Of a stretch of 64,000 nt of DNA, positions 26,720 through 35,201 are shown piece after piece (positions within the stretch are counted from its first letter, which is position 1; each line of letters begins with the position of its first letter). Where the stretch lies: assembly GCA_963678075.2 (NCBI GenBank), contig CAXXPK010000003.1, positions 1 through 64,000 on the forward strand, written 5' to 3'. This DNA comes from Oleispirillum sp963678075 (GTDB lineage Bacteria; Pseudomonadota; Alphaproteobacteria; Rhodospirillales; Rhodospirillaceae). The position numbers were made by a program, and so were the translations under genes. The notes under the pieces were generated by a model, which was not told the origin of the DNA, made no database searches, and was given only the letters and a program-made list of their open reading frames with translations.

Positions 26720-28665
26720 TTCGAAATACCCTCTTTATCGGAAACTGGATCGTCAAGCATCGCGCGATACTCCGTCGCGCGATCGTGGAATGTCTGGTGC
26801 CACAGCTCCAGGCTCAAAAGGCCCCAGGCCTTGCGCGAGAAACGTCCGGCCTGACCGAAGTTGGACAACACCGCGTCGGCGTTGATGAACGGCCGGGACT
26901 TGTCCTTCATGTTCTGGAAGATGTCCACCACGTCCCGGCGCAGCTCGCCCGAGAACCACTCTTTTAGCGGAACCGGGAACCCCATCTTGTCGCGACGGTG
27001 CGCGATATCGTCGGGCAGAACCTCGGCGAAGGCGCTCTTCAGCAGATGCTTCATGTGGCCGCCCGCGAACTTGACGTCGGCGGGAACCGTGGCGGCGAAT
27101 TCGACCAACGGATGATCCAGCAGGGGAACCCGGCTTTCCAAGCCGTGCGCCATGCTCATCCGGTCCTCGACATGCAGCAGCGCCGGCAGTAGGCATTTGA
27201 AGTCGAAATGCGTCATGCTGTCGAAATAGGCGCCCTTACGCACGTTGGCGGGATTCTTGAAGATGGCCTTGAAGTCCTCGACCACCTTGGCGCGGTCCAG
27301 GGCATTCCAATCGACCTCGTCCCGCATATCGGACGAACGATCGACCAGACGCAGGTAGCGTTCGTCCAGGGGACCGAACAGCCCTTCGCTCCAGAACTGC
27401 TTCATCAACGGCTGATACTCGCGCAGCAGCCCCAGATTCGGCACGATCGATTCGATGGTGACGACGAAGTTGCCGTTCTTGTAGGTGCCGTCGGTCGCCG
27501 CGCGGATGCACTGTTCGAAATAGGCCAGAAGATACCGGGCGTAACCGCCGAAGATCTCGTCGCCGCCCTGCCCACCCAAGACCACCTTGACGTGCTCGGC
27601 CGCCAGTTTCGAGACCATGAACTGCGGGAACGAACCGGGACCGGCGACGGGAAAGTCCAGGTGATAGATGACGTCGCGGATGTGGTCGCGGAAATCCTGG
27701 GCGGTGATGTCGATGGTGTGCAGATCCCCGCCCGCGCGATCCACCGCCATCCGCGCATAGCCGCTTTCGTCGTATCCGGGAAATTCGGTGAACTTGCCGT
27801 GAAAGCCAAGATGCGCGGCGCTGCCGGTGCGTCCGGCCAGAATCGCGATCAGGCTGGAATCGATACCGCCCGAAACATAGGCGCCGACCGGCACGTCGCT
27901 GCGCAGATGCAGCTTCAGGGAATCCTCGACCAGATCGACCAGACGGTTCTGGAAATAGCGCGGGCTGTGGTCGAAATCGATATCGTAGGAGACATCCCAA
28001 TAGCGCCAGACCGTGACCTTGCCCTCCTCGACCTTCAGGGCATGGCCGGGCAGCAATTGCTTGACGCCCTTGAACAGGGTGTGTTCGCCGATGGTGTATT
28101 GGAAGATCAGATACTGCGCCAGGGCATCGGCATCGGTGCCGATGTCGGGCAGGAAGGGCAGCAGCGCCTTGACCTCGGACGCGAAGTACAAGATGCCATC
28201 GACTTCCACGTAATAGAACGGCTTGATGCCGAAACGATCCCGCGCGCAGAACAGCCGCTTGCGCGATTCATCCCACAAGGCAAAGGCGAACATGCCGCGC
28301 AGGTCCTGCAAGCAGGCGTCGCCATGAGCGGCATGGGCGGCCAGGACGCACTCGGTGTCGGAGCGGGAGCGAAAAGTCCAACCCGCCCGCGCCCGATGAT
28401 CGTGCAATTCGATGTGATTATAGATTTCGCCGTTGAAGACGATGGCGGTGCCGTTGGGCGCGGTCATCGGCTGCGCGGCGGCGGTCGAGAGATCGATGAT
28501 CGACAAACGCCGATGGGCGAAACCGGCCTCTCCTCCGGGCGAGACCCACGTCCCGCTGCCGTCGGGGCCGCGATGCGCGATCAAACGGCCCTGCGTCGCC
28601 AGAACGGCCTCGGGCCGCAGCGGCAATTGACCGGAAAGGGTGACGAAGCCAGCGATACCGCACAT
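26716..28665 (-). CDS. asnB: Asparagine synthase-like glutamine amidotransferase (sugar amidation)
   Basis: A 649-residue AsnB-family protein. The class II amidotransferase domain begins MCGIAGFV (Cys2 is the nucleophile; RRLSIIDLS and NGEIYN follow), and the synthetase domain has the PP-loop SGGIDSSLIAILAG. Such genes in O-antigen loci amidate uronic acids rather than aspartate (WbmE/WbpS-type). Its place, directly before three SDR genes, supports amidation of a diacetamido uronic acid here. A true asparagine synthetase cannot be excluded from sequence alone; a second, different AsnB lies at 36542. Confidence 0.9.
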   Translation of the reverse strand: MCGIAGFVTLSGQLPLRPEAVLATQGRLIAHRGPDGSGTWVSPGGEAGFAHRRLSIIDLSTAAAQPMTAPNGTAIVFNGEIYNHIELHDHRARAGWTFRSRSDTECVLAAHAAHGDACLQDLRGMFAFALWDESRKRLFCARDRFGIKPFYYVEVDGILYFASEVKALLPFLPDIGTDADALAQYLIFQYTIGEHTLFKGVKQLLPGHALKVEEGKVTVWRYWDVSYDIDFDHSPRYFQNRLVDLVEDSLKLHLRSDVPVGAYVSGGIDSSLIAILAGRTGSAAHLGFHGKFTEFPGYDESGYARMAVDRAGGDLHTIDITAQDFRDHIRDVIYHLDFPVAGPGSFPQFMVSKLAAEHVKVVLGGQGGDEIFGGYARYLLAYFEQCIRAATDGTYKNGNFVVTIESIVPNLGLLREYQPLMKQFWSEGLFGPLDERYLRLVDRSSDMRDEVDWNALDRAKVVEDFKAIFKNPANVRKGAYFDSMTHFDFKCLLPALLHVEDRMSMAHGLESRVPLLDHPLVEFAATVPADVKFAGGHMKHLLKSAFAEVLPDDIAHRRDKMGFPVPLKEWFSGELRRDVVDIFQNMKDKSRPFINADAVLSNFGQAGRFSRKAWGLLSLELWHQTFHDRATEYRAMLDDPVSDKEGISK

Positions 28666-28749
28666 GATCGACCGCTCTTGTTCTTAATATCCAAAGAGAT
28701 GGTTCGGCGAACCGAACCCATTCAACAGAACACACTCTGCCGCTTCGCC

Positions 28750-29847
28750 TTACAGAAGGTCGGACAACAGGTCCGCGAATTTCGTCGTCAAATGACCATA
28801 GGTCAATTCACTCATCGCGACATCGTACGCGGCATCGACGACTCGCGCGCAATAGGCATCGTCGCGCAGCTTGCGCACCGCCTCGTCGACGTTGGAAAAG
28901 TCCTTTTCCAGCGGGATGTAGTGCACACCCGGCTGAAAATGGTCGTTGTAGCGTCCAGTAAACAGAATCTGCACGGTTTTACAGGCGGCGGCCTCGATCT
29001 GACGCCCGCTGATGATGCGCATCGGCACCATCGGGCCCTCATAGGTATCGAAGAATTTTGCCTTGATCTCGGGCCAGCCCGCCCGCAGGTTTTCCCGCTC
29101 GAAGGCATTGACGCGATAGCGGGTCGCATCGGTGAGTTCGAAGTATTCGCTGCCGGACTCGGTGCCGAGTTGGCCGCGGCAACGATTGAGGAACGCGGCA
29201 TAGCCCTTCGCGTCAAAACGATCCTTGTGATCAAGGGAGATGTCCACCCGCAAACCGAGCTCCGCCGCGCGCACCTTGAAATAGTCCGCGATTTCCGGCT
29301 TCTCGTTGTTGCCCATGTAGAGTGGCGCCTCGTAGGCACGGAAGCCGATGTCGATATCGCGCTCGGCCAACGGCACCACCGGATGGAAAATCTCCGGGTC
29401 GCAGCCGGTATTGGGAATGCAGGCGACGGTGCATCCCAGCTCCTTGCGATACATCTCGAGCACACGCTCGTCGTTGCTCTGCGACAACAGAAGGGAAATT
29501 CCCAACCGACGGCAGAAGGCCATCTTTTCCGGCATCAGCTTGTATTCGTTGCCGATGAAATAGGCCTTGGGCTGCGGGCAACGCCCCAACACCCAAAGCA
29601 GCAATCGCCGCACGTTCTGCTGATTGGAAAAGCACGAGTGCATCAGCACGATGGCGTCGAACCCGCCCTTCAGCAGGGACGCCATCACCTCCGCCTTGCC
29701 CGTCCAGCCTCGCCCGGCCAGATTGATCGGCTGACAGGAAAACCGCGGACTTTCCAGAAACGCCTTCGGCCAGCCGTGCTGATAGCTGAGGGTGGTGTTG
29801 CTGTCGTCCGCCCAAAACAATAGGGCGATGCTAATCGGTCGGGTCAT
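28750..29847 (-). CDS. Glycosyltransferase (GT-B, CgeB/GT1-like)
   Basis: A 365-residue protein with a GT-B-like layout. The N-terminal half contains IALLFWADDSNTTLSYQHGW and FIGNEYKLMPEKMAFCR; the C-terminal part has MRIISGRQIEAAACKTVQILF followed by HFQPGVHYIPLEKDFSNVDEAV, typical of CgeB-type and GT4-like transferases, where the GR-x-x-E-A-A segment lies in the donor-binding region. It probably adds a sugar of the repeat unit at the cytoplasmic face. Substrates unknown. Confidence 0.75.
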   Translation of the reverse strand: MTRPISIALLFWADDSNTTLSYQHGWPKAFLESPRFSCQPINLAGRGWTGKAEVMASLLKGGFDAIVLMHSCFSNQQNVRRLLLWVLGRCPQPKAYFIGNEYKLMPEKMAFCRRLGISLLLSQSNDERVLEMYRKELGCTVACIPNTGCDPEIFHPVVPLAERDIDIGFRAYEAPLYMGNNEKPEIADYFKVRAAELGLRVDISLDHKDRFDAKGYAAFLNRCRGQLGTESGSEYFELTDATRYRVNAFERENLRAGWPEIKAKFFDTYEGPMVPMRIISGRQIEAAACKTVQILFTGRYNDHFQPGVHYIPLEKDFSNVDEAVRKLRDDAYCARVVDAAYDVAMSELTYGHLTTKFADLLSDLL

Positions 29848-29940
29848 GTCTTTCCTTCAGAGTTTAATCCTGATCGGAGCGCTGGAAGCGATATAAATAA
29901 TCCCACGGAGACTAGATAGACGGGATCATCCGACAGGGCA

Positions 29941-31176
29941 TCATGTTTTCATCCTTCGGATCTCGAAACGATACCGCATGCAAAAGTTTACGGCATGCAA
30001 CAGGAAGAGCGCCACGCTCGCGATGATCCGCGCCGTGGTCATGCCCTGGATGCCGTCGCTGGCGAAATAAAGGTAAAGCCCCGCCTGCAGAATGGGAAAG
30101 CCGATATTCGGCGCATAGAGGAAGAATTTTTTCTTGGTGGCAAGAAGCATGTATCCGGGAATGGCCACCGGCCCGGTCAATGCCATGCACAGCCACAGCC
30201 ATTTGCCGTACTCCGCCGCCTCGGCATAGCGTTCCGTAAACAACAAGCGGATGATCATCGGCAGAAAAAAGACCCCGGCCACGCCCACAACCGCCATGCC
30301 CCCGCACAACAGCCAGAAGGCCTTCCTCACGGAACGCCACGTCTGCACCACGCTGGTCGAGCGGTAGATGGTGGGCGCCGCCGCCTGCGTGATCACCGAA
30401 AACACCGTCTTCAATTGCTCGGGAAGCTGCATGGCGATGGCGAACATCGCCGCCTCCTTCGCCGAAGCGAAGTGATTGAGAATCACCATATCCAGGGCCA
30501 GAACGCCATTGAGGGCCCACGCCACCGTCGCATGATGGCCATAGCGCAGGATGCTGGAATCAACGTCGCGGTTGGTCCGCCGTGCGGCGGCGCGGGCAAG
30601 GAGCACCCCGTTCACCACCGCCTGCCCGATCATATAGGCGGCAAGAATCGGCCACAATTTATCTACGCCAAAGGCCGCAGCGGCCACCACCGTGCCCAGG
30701 TTAAGCAGGGCGATCGCGCCACGCCCCAGCGCCTGTTCGACGAACCCCGCCTTGCCGTTGACCCACGATTGCCAGATGTCGGCGACGTTGTAGAAGGGAA
30801 AGACCGCCGCCGCGGCCACCAACCCGGCGGAAATGCCGGGGGAATTGCCGTGCGTGCCGCCGTAGTAGACCGCCGCCGCGGCAAGCCCCAGGCTGCCCAC
30901 GCCGCTCGCCATCATCTTGTTGCGAAGAAGCGGAATCAGGCTGCCGTCCTGATTCTGCGCCGCCGCCATTGCCGCAGCTTGCGCCGTGCCGAGCAGACAA
31001 AACGTGGAGATGAAGCTGATCGCCGACAAAGCCGTCCGGAACTCGCCATAGGTCTCCGCCGGCAGCCACCGCGCCCAAACCGTGGTGGTGGCAAGGCCGC
31101 AGAGTATAGAAAAGGTCCGCGACATCGCCAGCGGCCCGGTGCTGCGCGCAACCCACGCCAATCCGCCATGTCTCAT
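29941..31176 (-). CDS. Polysaccharide flippase (Wzx/MATE-like, polysaccharide biosynthesis protein)
   Basis: A 411-residue integral membrane protein with about twelve hydrophobic segments, starting SMSRTFSILCGLATTTVWARWLPAETYGEF in the manner of Wzx-type O-unit flippases (split in quotation here only by context). A conserved region ALNGVLALDMVILNHFA lies near residue 220. It would move undecaprenyl-linked repeat units across the inner membrane. It overlaps the 2-epimerase gene by 4 bases. No separate Wzy polymerase is visible in the window. Confidence 0.85.
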   Translation of the reverse strand: MRHGGLAWVARSTGPLAMSRTFSILCGLATTTVWARWLPAETYGEFRTALSAISFISTFCLLGTAQAAAMAAAQNQDGSLIPLLRNKMMASGVGSLGLAAAAVYYGGTHGNSPGISAGLVAAAAVFPFYNVADIWQSWVNGKAGFVEQALGRGAIALLNLGTVVAAAAFGVDKLWPILAAYMIGQAVVNGVLLARAAARRTNRDVDSSILRYGHHATVAWALNGVLALDMVILNHFASAKEAAMFAIAMQLPEQLKTVFSVITQAAAPTIYRSTSVVQTWRSVRKAFWLLCGGMAVVGVAGVFFLPMIIRLLFTERYAEAAEYGKWLWLCMALTGPVAIPGYMLLATKKKFFLYAPNIGFPILQAGLYLYFASDGIQGMTTARIIASVALFLLHAVNFCMRYRFEIRRMKT

Positions 31177-32249
31177 GCCGTTTCCCCGCCACGAGCCGCC
31201 AGAACCGCCGCGATTTTTTCCGCCGCGAGGCCATCGCCATAGGCGAGAAGCGGCGCCGTCGGCGGCGTCATCTGCCGTTCCACCGCCGCGACGATGGTGG
31301 CGGCATTACCCCAGGCAAGAACGTTCCACCCGGCCTCGACGGTTTCCACCCATTCGGTCTCCGGTCGCAGGGTGACGCACGGCGCGCCCGCGAAACAGGC
31401 CTCCTTTTGCACGCCGCCGGAATCGGTCAGCACCAGCGCCGCCTTGTGCAACAGAGCCAACATGTCCAGATAGCCCAGAGGTTCGATGGCGCGAACGTTC
31501 TCTGGAAAATCCAGGCCGAACGCCCGGATGCGGCCCAAGGTGCGCGGATGCACCGGAAACACCACCGGCAGGTCCAGCCGCGCGAATGCCACGAATACCT
31601 CAGCCAGCACCTTGGGATCGTCAACGGTATAGGGACGGTGAATGGTTGCCAGCAGGAATCGCTGCCCGGCCAGCCCCAGACGCCCCTGCAGATCGGACTG
31701 CCGCAGCGCCGCCGGGGCGAAGCGCAGCAGGGCGTCGTACATGGTGTCCCCCACCAGATGTACGCCATCCGTGATGTTTTCCGTCGCCAAATTGGCCACC
31801 GCGCGACCGGTCGGGCAGAACAACAGGGAGGAACAATGGTCGGTCAGGGCCCGGTTTATTTCCTCGGGCATGGTGCGGTTGAACGACCGCAGCCCCGCCT
31901 CGACATGGGCAATCGGTAGGTTCAGCTTGGCCGCCGCCAATGCCCCGGCCAGGGTCGAGTTGGTATCGCCGTAAACCAGCAGCAAGTCCGGTTTTTCCGC
32001 GATCAGCAGATTTTCAATGGCGGCCAGCATTGCCCCGGTTTGCTGTCCGTGTCCGCCGGAGCCGATGCCCAGATTCACCGTCGGTTCCGGGATGCCGAGT
32101 TCACGAAAGAAGATTTCCGACATGCGATCGTCATAGTGCTGTCCGGTGTGCACCAGGCTTTCGCGGACCCCGGCCTCGCGCAGGGCGAAGCACAACGGCG
32201 CGGCCTTGATGAACTGCGGACGAGCCCCCAGGATGGTCACGACATGCAT
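31173..32249 (-). CDS. Non-hydrolysing UDP-sugar 2-epimerase (WecB/WlbD/WbpI family)
   Basis: A 358-residue cytoplasmic epimerase: TILGARPQFIKAAPLCFAL at the start, HTGQHYDDRMSEIFFRELG, VYGDTNSTLAGALAAAK and AHVEAGLRSFNRTMPEEINR. The last segment and the adjacent WlbA gene point to the WbpI/WlbD group, which acts on UDP-2,3-diacetamido-glucuronate to give the manno form, rather than to WecB itself. Both are possible. It sits between the dehydrogenase and the flippase in one run. Confidence 0.88.
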   Translation of the reverse strand: MHVVTILGARPQFIKAAPLCFALREAGVRESLVHTGQHYDDRMSEIFFRELGIPEPTVNLGIGSGGHGQQTGAMLAAIENLLIAEKPDLLLVYGDTNSTLAGALAAAKLNLPIAHVEAGLRSFNRTMPEEINRALTDHCSSLLFCPTGRAVANLATENITDGVHLVGDTMYDALLRFAPAALRQSDLQGRLGLAGQRFLLATIHRPYTVDDPKVLAEVFVAFARLDLPVVFPVHPRTLGRIRAFGLDFPENVRAIEPLGYLDMLALLHKAALVLTDSGGVQKEACFAGAPCVTLRPETEWVETVEAGWNVLAWGNAATIVAAVERQMTPPTAPLLAYGDGLAAEKIAAVLAARGGETA

Positions 32250-32272
32250 GGCGGTCTTCCCTTTCCCGGGGT

Positions 32273-33244
32273 TCAACCCTTCGCCGCGACGGCGGCCAGC
32301 GGGTGATAGTCGCCGACCAGACCCAGCGGAGCGGAATTGCGGATGTCGTGCACCGCCTCGATCGACGAACGCGATTCCTCGATGCCGAAACCGTTGCCCG
32401 CCAAAATCGCGCGATAGGATTCGGTATGCAGGTCGGTGAACCCTTCCGAGAACTCCAATTCCTCGCCCGCGATCAGAATCGAACGGTAGGTCCGCTTGCC
32501 CGCCGCCTTGGCCTGCGGCGGCAGGTGGTTCTGGTTGATCGACAGGAACCACCGCACCCGCACCCGTTCATAGGTCAGCAACCCACTGGCGGCGTCGGCT
32601 TGAAGCACATGGACCTTGCTGTCCAGCCGCTTGCCGAAAACCCACGCCAGCATGTCGAAGAAATGAATGCCGATGTTGGTGGCGACGCCCCCCGACTTTT
32701 CGACGTTGCCCTTCCAACTGGTGAAGTACCAGTGTCCGCGCGACGTCAAATAGGTCAGATCGACGTCGAACACCGTGTCGGCGGGGGCGGCGGCGACGCG
32801 GCGGCGGAGTTCCTGAATCGCCGGATGCAGGCGCAATTGCAGGATGTTGTAGACGCGTTTGCCGGTTTCCGCCTCGATCTCGGCGATGCCGTCGATGTTC
32901 CACGGGTTGAGGACCAGGGGCTTTTCGCAGATCGCGTTCGCGTCGTTGCGCAAGGCGAAGCGCATATGCGCGTCATGCAGATAATTGGGCGAGCAGATCG
33001 ACACGTAATCGATGGCGGTGCCGCGGCGGCGCAGCTTGTCGATGTGACGATCGAAACGTTCGAACTCAACGAAGAAGTCGGCATCGGGGAAATGGCTATC
33101 GATGATCCCCACCGAATCGTTGGGGTCCAGCGCGGCGACCAAACGGTTACCGGTTTCCCTGATCGCCACCATGTGGCGCGGCGCGATGTAGCCCGCCGCC
33201 CCGATCAAGGCGAAATTCAACGGCTTAGATTGCGTGTTTGTCAT
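32273..33244 (-). CDS. wlbA: UDP-N-acetylglucosaminuronate 3-dehydrogenase (WlbA/WbpB, Gfo/Idh/MocA family)
   Basis: A 323-residue NAD-binding oxidoreductase. The N-terminus NFALIGAAGYIAPRHMVAIR, DPNDSVGIIDSHFPDADFF, SICSPNYLHDAHMRFALR and CEKPLVLNPWNID match WlbA/WbpB closely. It oxidises C3 of UDP-GlcNAcA, the first committed step to 2,3-diamino uronic acids. The next enzymes, aminotransferase (WlbC/WbpE) and acetyltransferase (WlbB/WbpD), are not seen in the window, apart from a doubtful hexapeptide fragment at 23518. Confidence 0.9.
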   Translation of the reverse strand: MTNTQSKPLNFALIGAAGYIAPRHMVAIRETGNRLVAALDPNDSVGIIDSHFPDADFFVEFERFDRHIDKLRRRGTAIDYVSICSPNYLHDAHMRFALRNDANAICEKPLVLNPWNIDGIAEIEAETGKRVYNILQLRLHPAIQELRRRVAAAPADTVFDVDLTYLTSRGHWYFTSWKGNVEKSGGVATNIGIHFFDMLAWVFGKRLDSKVHVLQADAASGLLTYERVRVRWFLSINQNHLPPQAKAAGKRTYRSILIAGEELEFSEGFTDLHTESYRAILAGNGFGIEESRSSIEAVHDIRNSAPLGLVGDYHPLAAVAAKG

Positions 33245-33250
33245 CTTCGA

Positions 33251-33916
33251 TCACTCTGTCTTGTCTGGCTGAACGTCCGCCTCGTCTGCGTCCGTTTCCC
33301 CGGGCGCCGATACCGGCCCACGGGAAAGGCGCAAAAGCGGCGGCGCAAAGACCGTGGCTTCGTCAAGGACGGCACAGGCGCCGTTGAAGGCCTCCTGCGG
33401 TCGCCGCGCGGCGGTAATCACCACCGCGTCCGCCGGCGGCAGATCGTCGAACGACCGCACGACAAGAACGCCTTGCAGGCGCTCCTTGTTGGTTTCCCGG
33501 TCCAGCACCGCCACCAGCTCAATCTCGCTGTCCGGCAACGACAGCAGCAGAATTTCCATCAGTTCGCCGCCGCCGATCACCGCGATACGGCGAACCCCGC
33601 GATCCTGCAGCGCCGCAACCAATTCATCGAACTGGGCACGGGCCTTGCGAAAGAAGTACAGCGAACTTTCCAGATAGTCGGCGACCAAGCGGGCCTTCTC
33701 GCGGAAACCCCTGGGCGTGACGTAATAGATGAAGCGTTTGCGCGGCGCAGCCTTGACCTTGACGAAGCCCTTGCGGACGGCGCGCTTGAGCAGCGCGTTG
33801 ACCAGGCCGATCGACACCGCCAACCGCTTCGACAGCGACATCTGGGTGACCACCTCGCCGCCTTCCAGGGCGGCAAGAAAGTCCATTTCGGTCTGGATTC
33901 GCGATTTATCGGGCAT
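33251..33916 (-). CDS. Winged-helix regulator with a Rossmann-like C-terminal domain
   Basis: A 221-residue protein. Residues 1-90 form a MarR/winged-helix type domain (EMDFLAALEGGEVVTQMSLS, then SIGLVNALLKRAVRKGFVKV and the wing YYVTPRG). The second half has RRIAVIGGGELMEILLL and VVITAARRPQEAF, resembling a nucleotide-sugar or CoA-binding fold. Regulators of this kind occur next to exopolysaccharide genes and may sense a sugar-nucleotide pool. It begins the minus-strand run, 7 bases before wlbA, so it may control the island. Ligand unknown. Confidence 0.7.
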   Translation of the reverse strand: MPDKSRIQTEMDFLAALEGGEVVTQMSLSKRLAVSIGLVNALLKRAVRKGFVKVKAAPRKRFIYYVTPRGFREKARLVADYLESSLYFFRKARAQFDELVAALQDRGVRRIAVIGGGELMEILLLSLPDSEIELVAVLDRETNKERLQGVLVVRSFDDLPPADAVVITAARRPQEAFNGACAVLDEATVFAPPLLRLSRGPVSAPGETDADEADVQPDKTE

Positions 33917-34011
33917 TGGAGTCCACGGCTGATGCGCGTCGGCAGGATAACGCCTCGCCCCGCATCGTTCAAGGCGTGAAATTCATTCCTTGAAGGATGG
34001 GCGGGAAGACC

Positions 34012-34998
34012 TCAACCGCCGCTGCGGCAATCACTTTCCCAGGCCAGGGCGGAACGGATCATCGTTTCCAGGTCGGGGTGACGCGGCCGCCAGTCCAGCA
34101 ACGCCTTCAGCTTGTCCGGGCAGGCCACCAGATACGGCGGGTCGCCGACCCGGCGCGGCCCGACACTCACCGGCAGGGGGCGGCCGATCACCGCCTCCAC
34201 CGCCGCGATCACCTCACGCACCGAATAGCCCCTGCCGATGCCGCAGTTGAGCACCACGGTCTCGCCGGTTTTTTCCAGATGCCCCAGCACCCGCACATGC
34301 GCGTCGGCCAGATCGCCGACATGCAGGTAATCGCGGATGCAGGTGCCGTCCGGCGTCGGGTAGTCGGCGCCATAGATTTCCATGCCGGGGCGTTTGCCCT
34401 GCGCCGTCTGACAGGCGATTTTCAGCAGATGGGTGGCGTTGGGTCCGCCCTGGCCGCTTCGGCCCTTGGGGTCGGCCCCGGCGACATTGAAATAGCGCAG
34501 CGCGGCATAGCAGAACCCATGCACCCGCGCGGCATCGGCCAGCATCTGTTCGGTGAACAGCTTCGACCAACCATAGGGGCTGGTTGCTCGCAAGGGCGCG
34601 GTTTCCGGCGCCATGTCGCCGTCGATCGCGCCATAGACCGCCGCCGAGGACGAAAACACGAAGCGCGGCACCCCGCCGGCGACGCAGGCCTCGATCAAGG
34701 TCAGGCTGCCGGTCACGTTGTTGCGATAATAGTCGAGCGGCTTCGTCATCGATTCGGTGACGATGATCGACCCGGCGAAATGCATCACCGCGTCGGGCCG
34801 GACCTGCGCCAGGACCTTGTCAAGGAAGGCGCGATCGCCGATGTCGCCGACCAGCACCGGAACTTCGGGCGGCAGATTCCCCGGTTCGCCGGTGGACAGA
34901 TTGTCAACCACCGTGACATCGTATCCGGCCTCCAACGCGGCATATACCACGTGGCTGCCGATATAACCGGCCCCTCCCGCAATCAGCAGTCGCTGCAC
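34012..34998 (-). CDS. galE: UDP-glucose 4-epimerase
   Basis: A 328-residue extended SDR interconverting UDP-glucose and UDP-galactose (or the N-acetyl forms). GGAGYIGSHVVYAAL, the catalytic YGWSKLFTEQML, SSSAAVYG and RYFNVAGADP are typical of GalE, as is DGTCIRDYLHVGDLADAHV. It is separated from the regulator gene by 95 bases, and from the divergent dehydrogenase at 35202 by a 200-base promoter region. Confidence 0.92.
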   Translation of the reverse strand: MQRLLIAGGAGYIGSHVVYAALEAGYDVTVVDNLSTGEPGNLPPEVPVLVGDIGDRAFLDKVLAQVRPDAVMHFAGSIIVTESMTKPLDYYRNNVTGSLTLIEACVAGGVPRFVFSSSAAVYGAIDGDMAPETAPLRATSPYGWSKLFTEQMLADAARVHGFCYAALRYFNVAGADPKGRSGQGGPNATHLLKIACQTAQGKRPGMEIYGADYPTPDGTCIRDYLHVGDLADAHVRVLGHLEKTGETVVLNCGIGRGYSVREVIAAVEAVIGRPLPVSVGPRRVGDPPYLVACPDKLKALLDWRPRHPDLETMIRSALAWESDCRSGG

Positions 34999-35201
34999 TG
35001 GTTTTCCCCTTCGGATAACGGCCTCGCGCGCCGGTATCGAGAACTATCGTCACCGATCCGAACCCGTCAAGGCGAGATTTCCAGAACGCTCGGGTCGGCG
35101 GCGGCATCGACGGCGCCGACCGCCGGGGTTGACAAGCGCGCGGCCTTGTCGTGCTATCTACGCCCGCAACGGCACCGTTCCCCTTTATCAAAGACACCCA
35201 G
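34999..35201. promoter_or_regulatory. Divergent promoter region of galE and the nucleotide-sugar dehydrogenase gene
   Basis: A 203-base gap between divergent starts. It must contain two promoters. A TTGACA-like word (GGTTGACAAGCG) occurs at about 35127-35134, and TGCTATCT about 15 bases on (35152-35159) could be its -10 box for the plus-strand gene. Assignment is by eye only. Confidence 0.45.

Noticed and set aside
27208..29823. 871-codon plus-strand frame across asnB and the glycosyltransferase
   Set aside because: Antisense to two well-supported genes; a product of high GC content.
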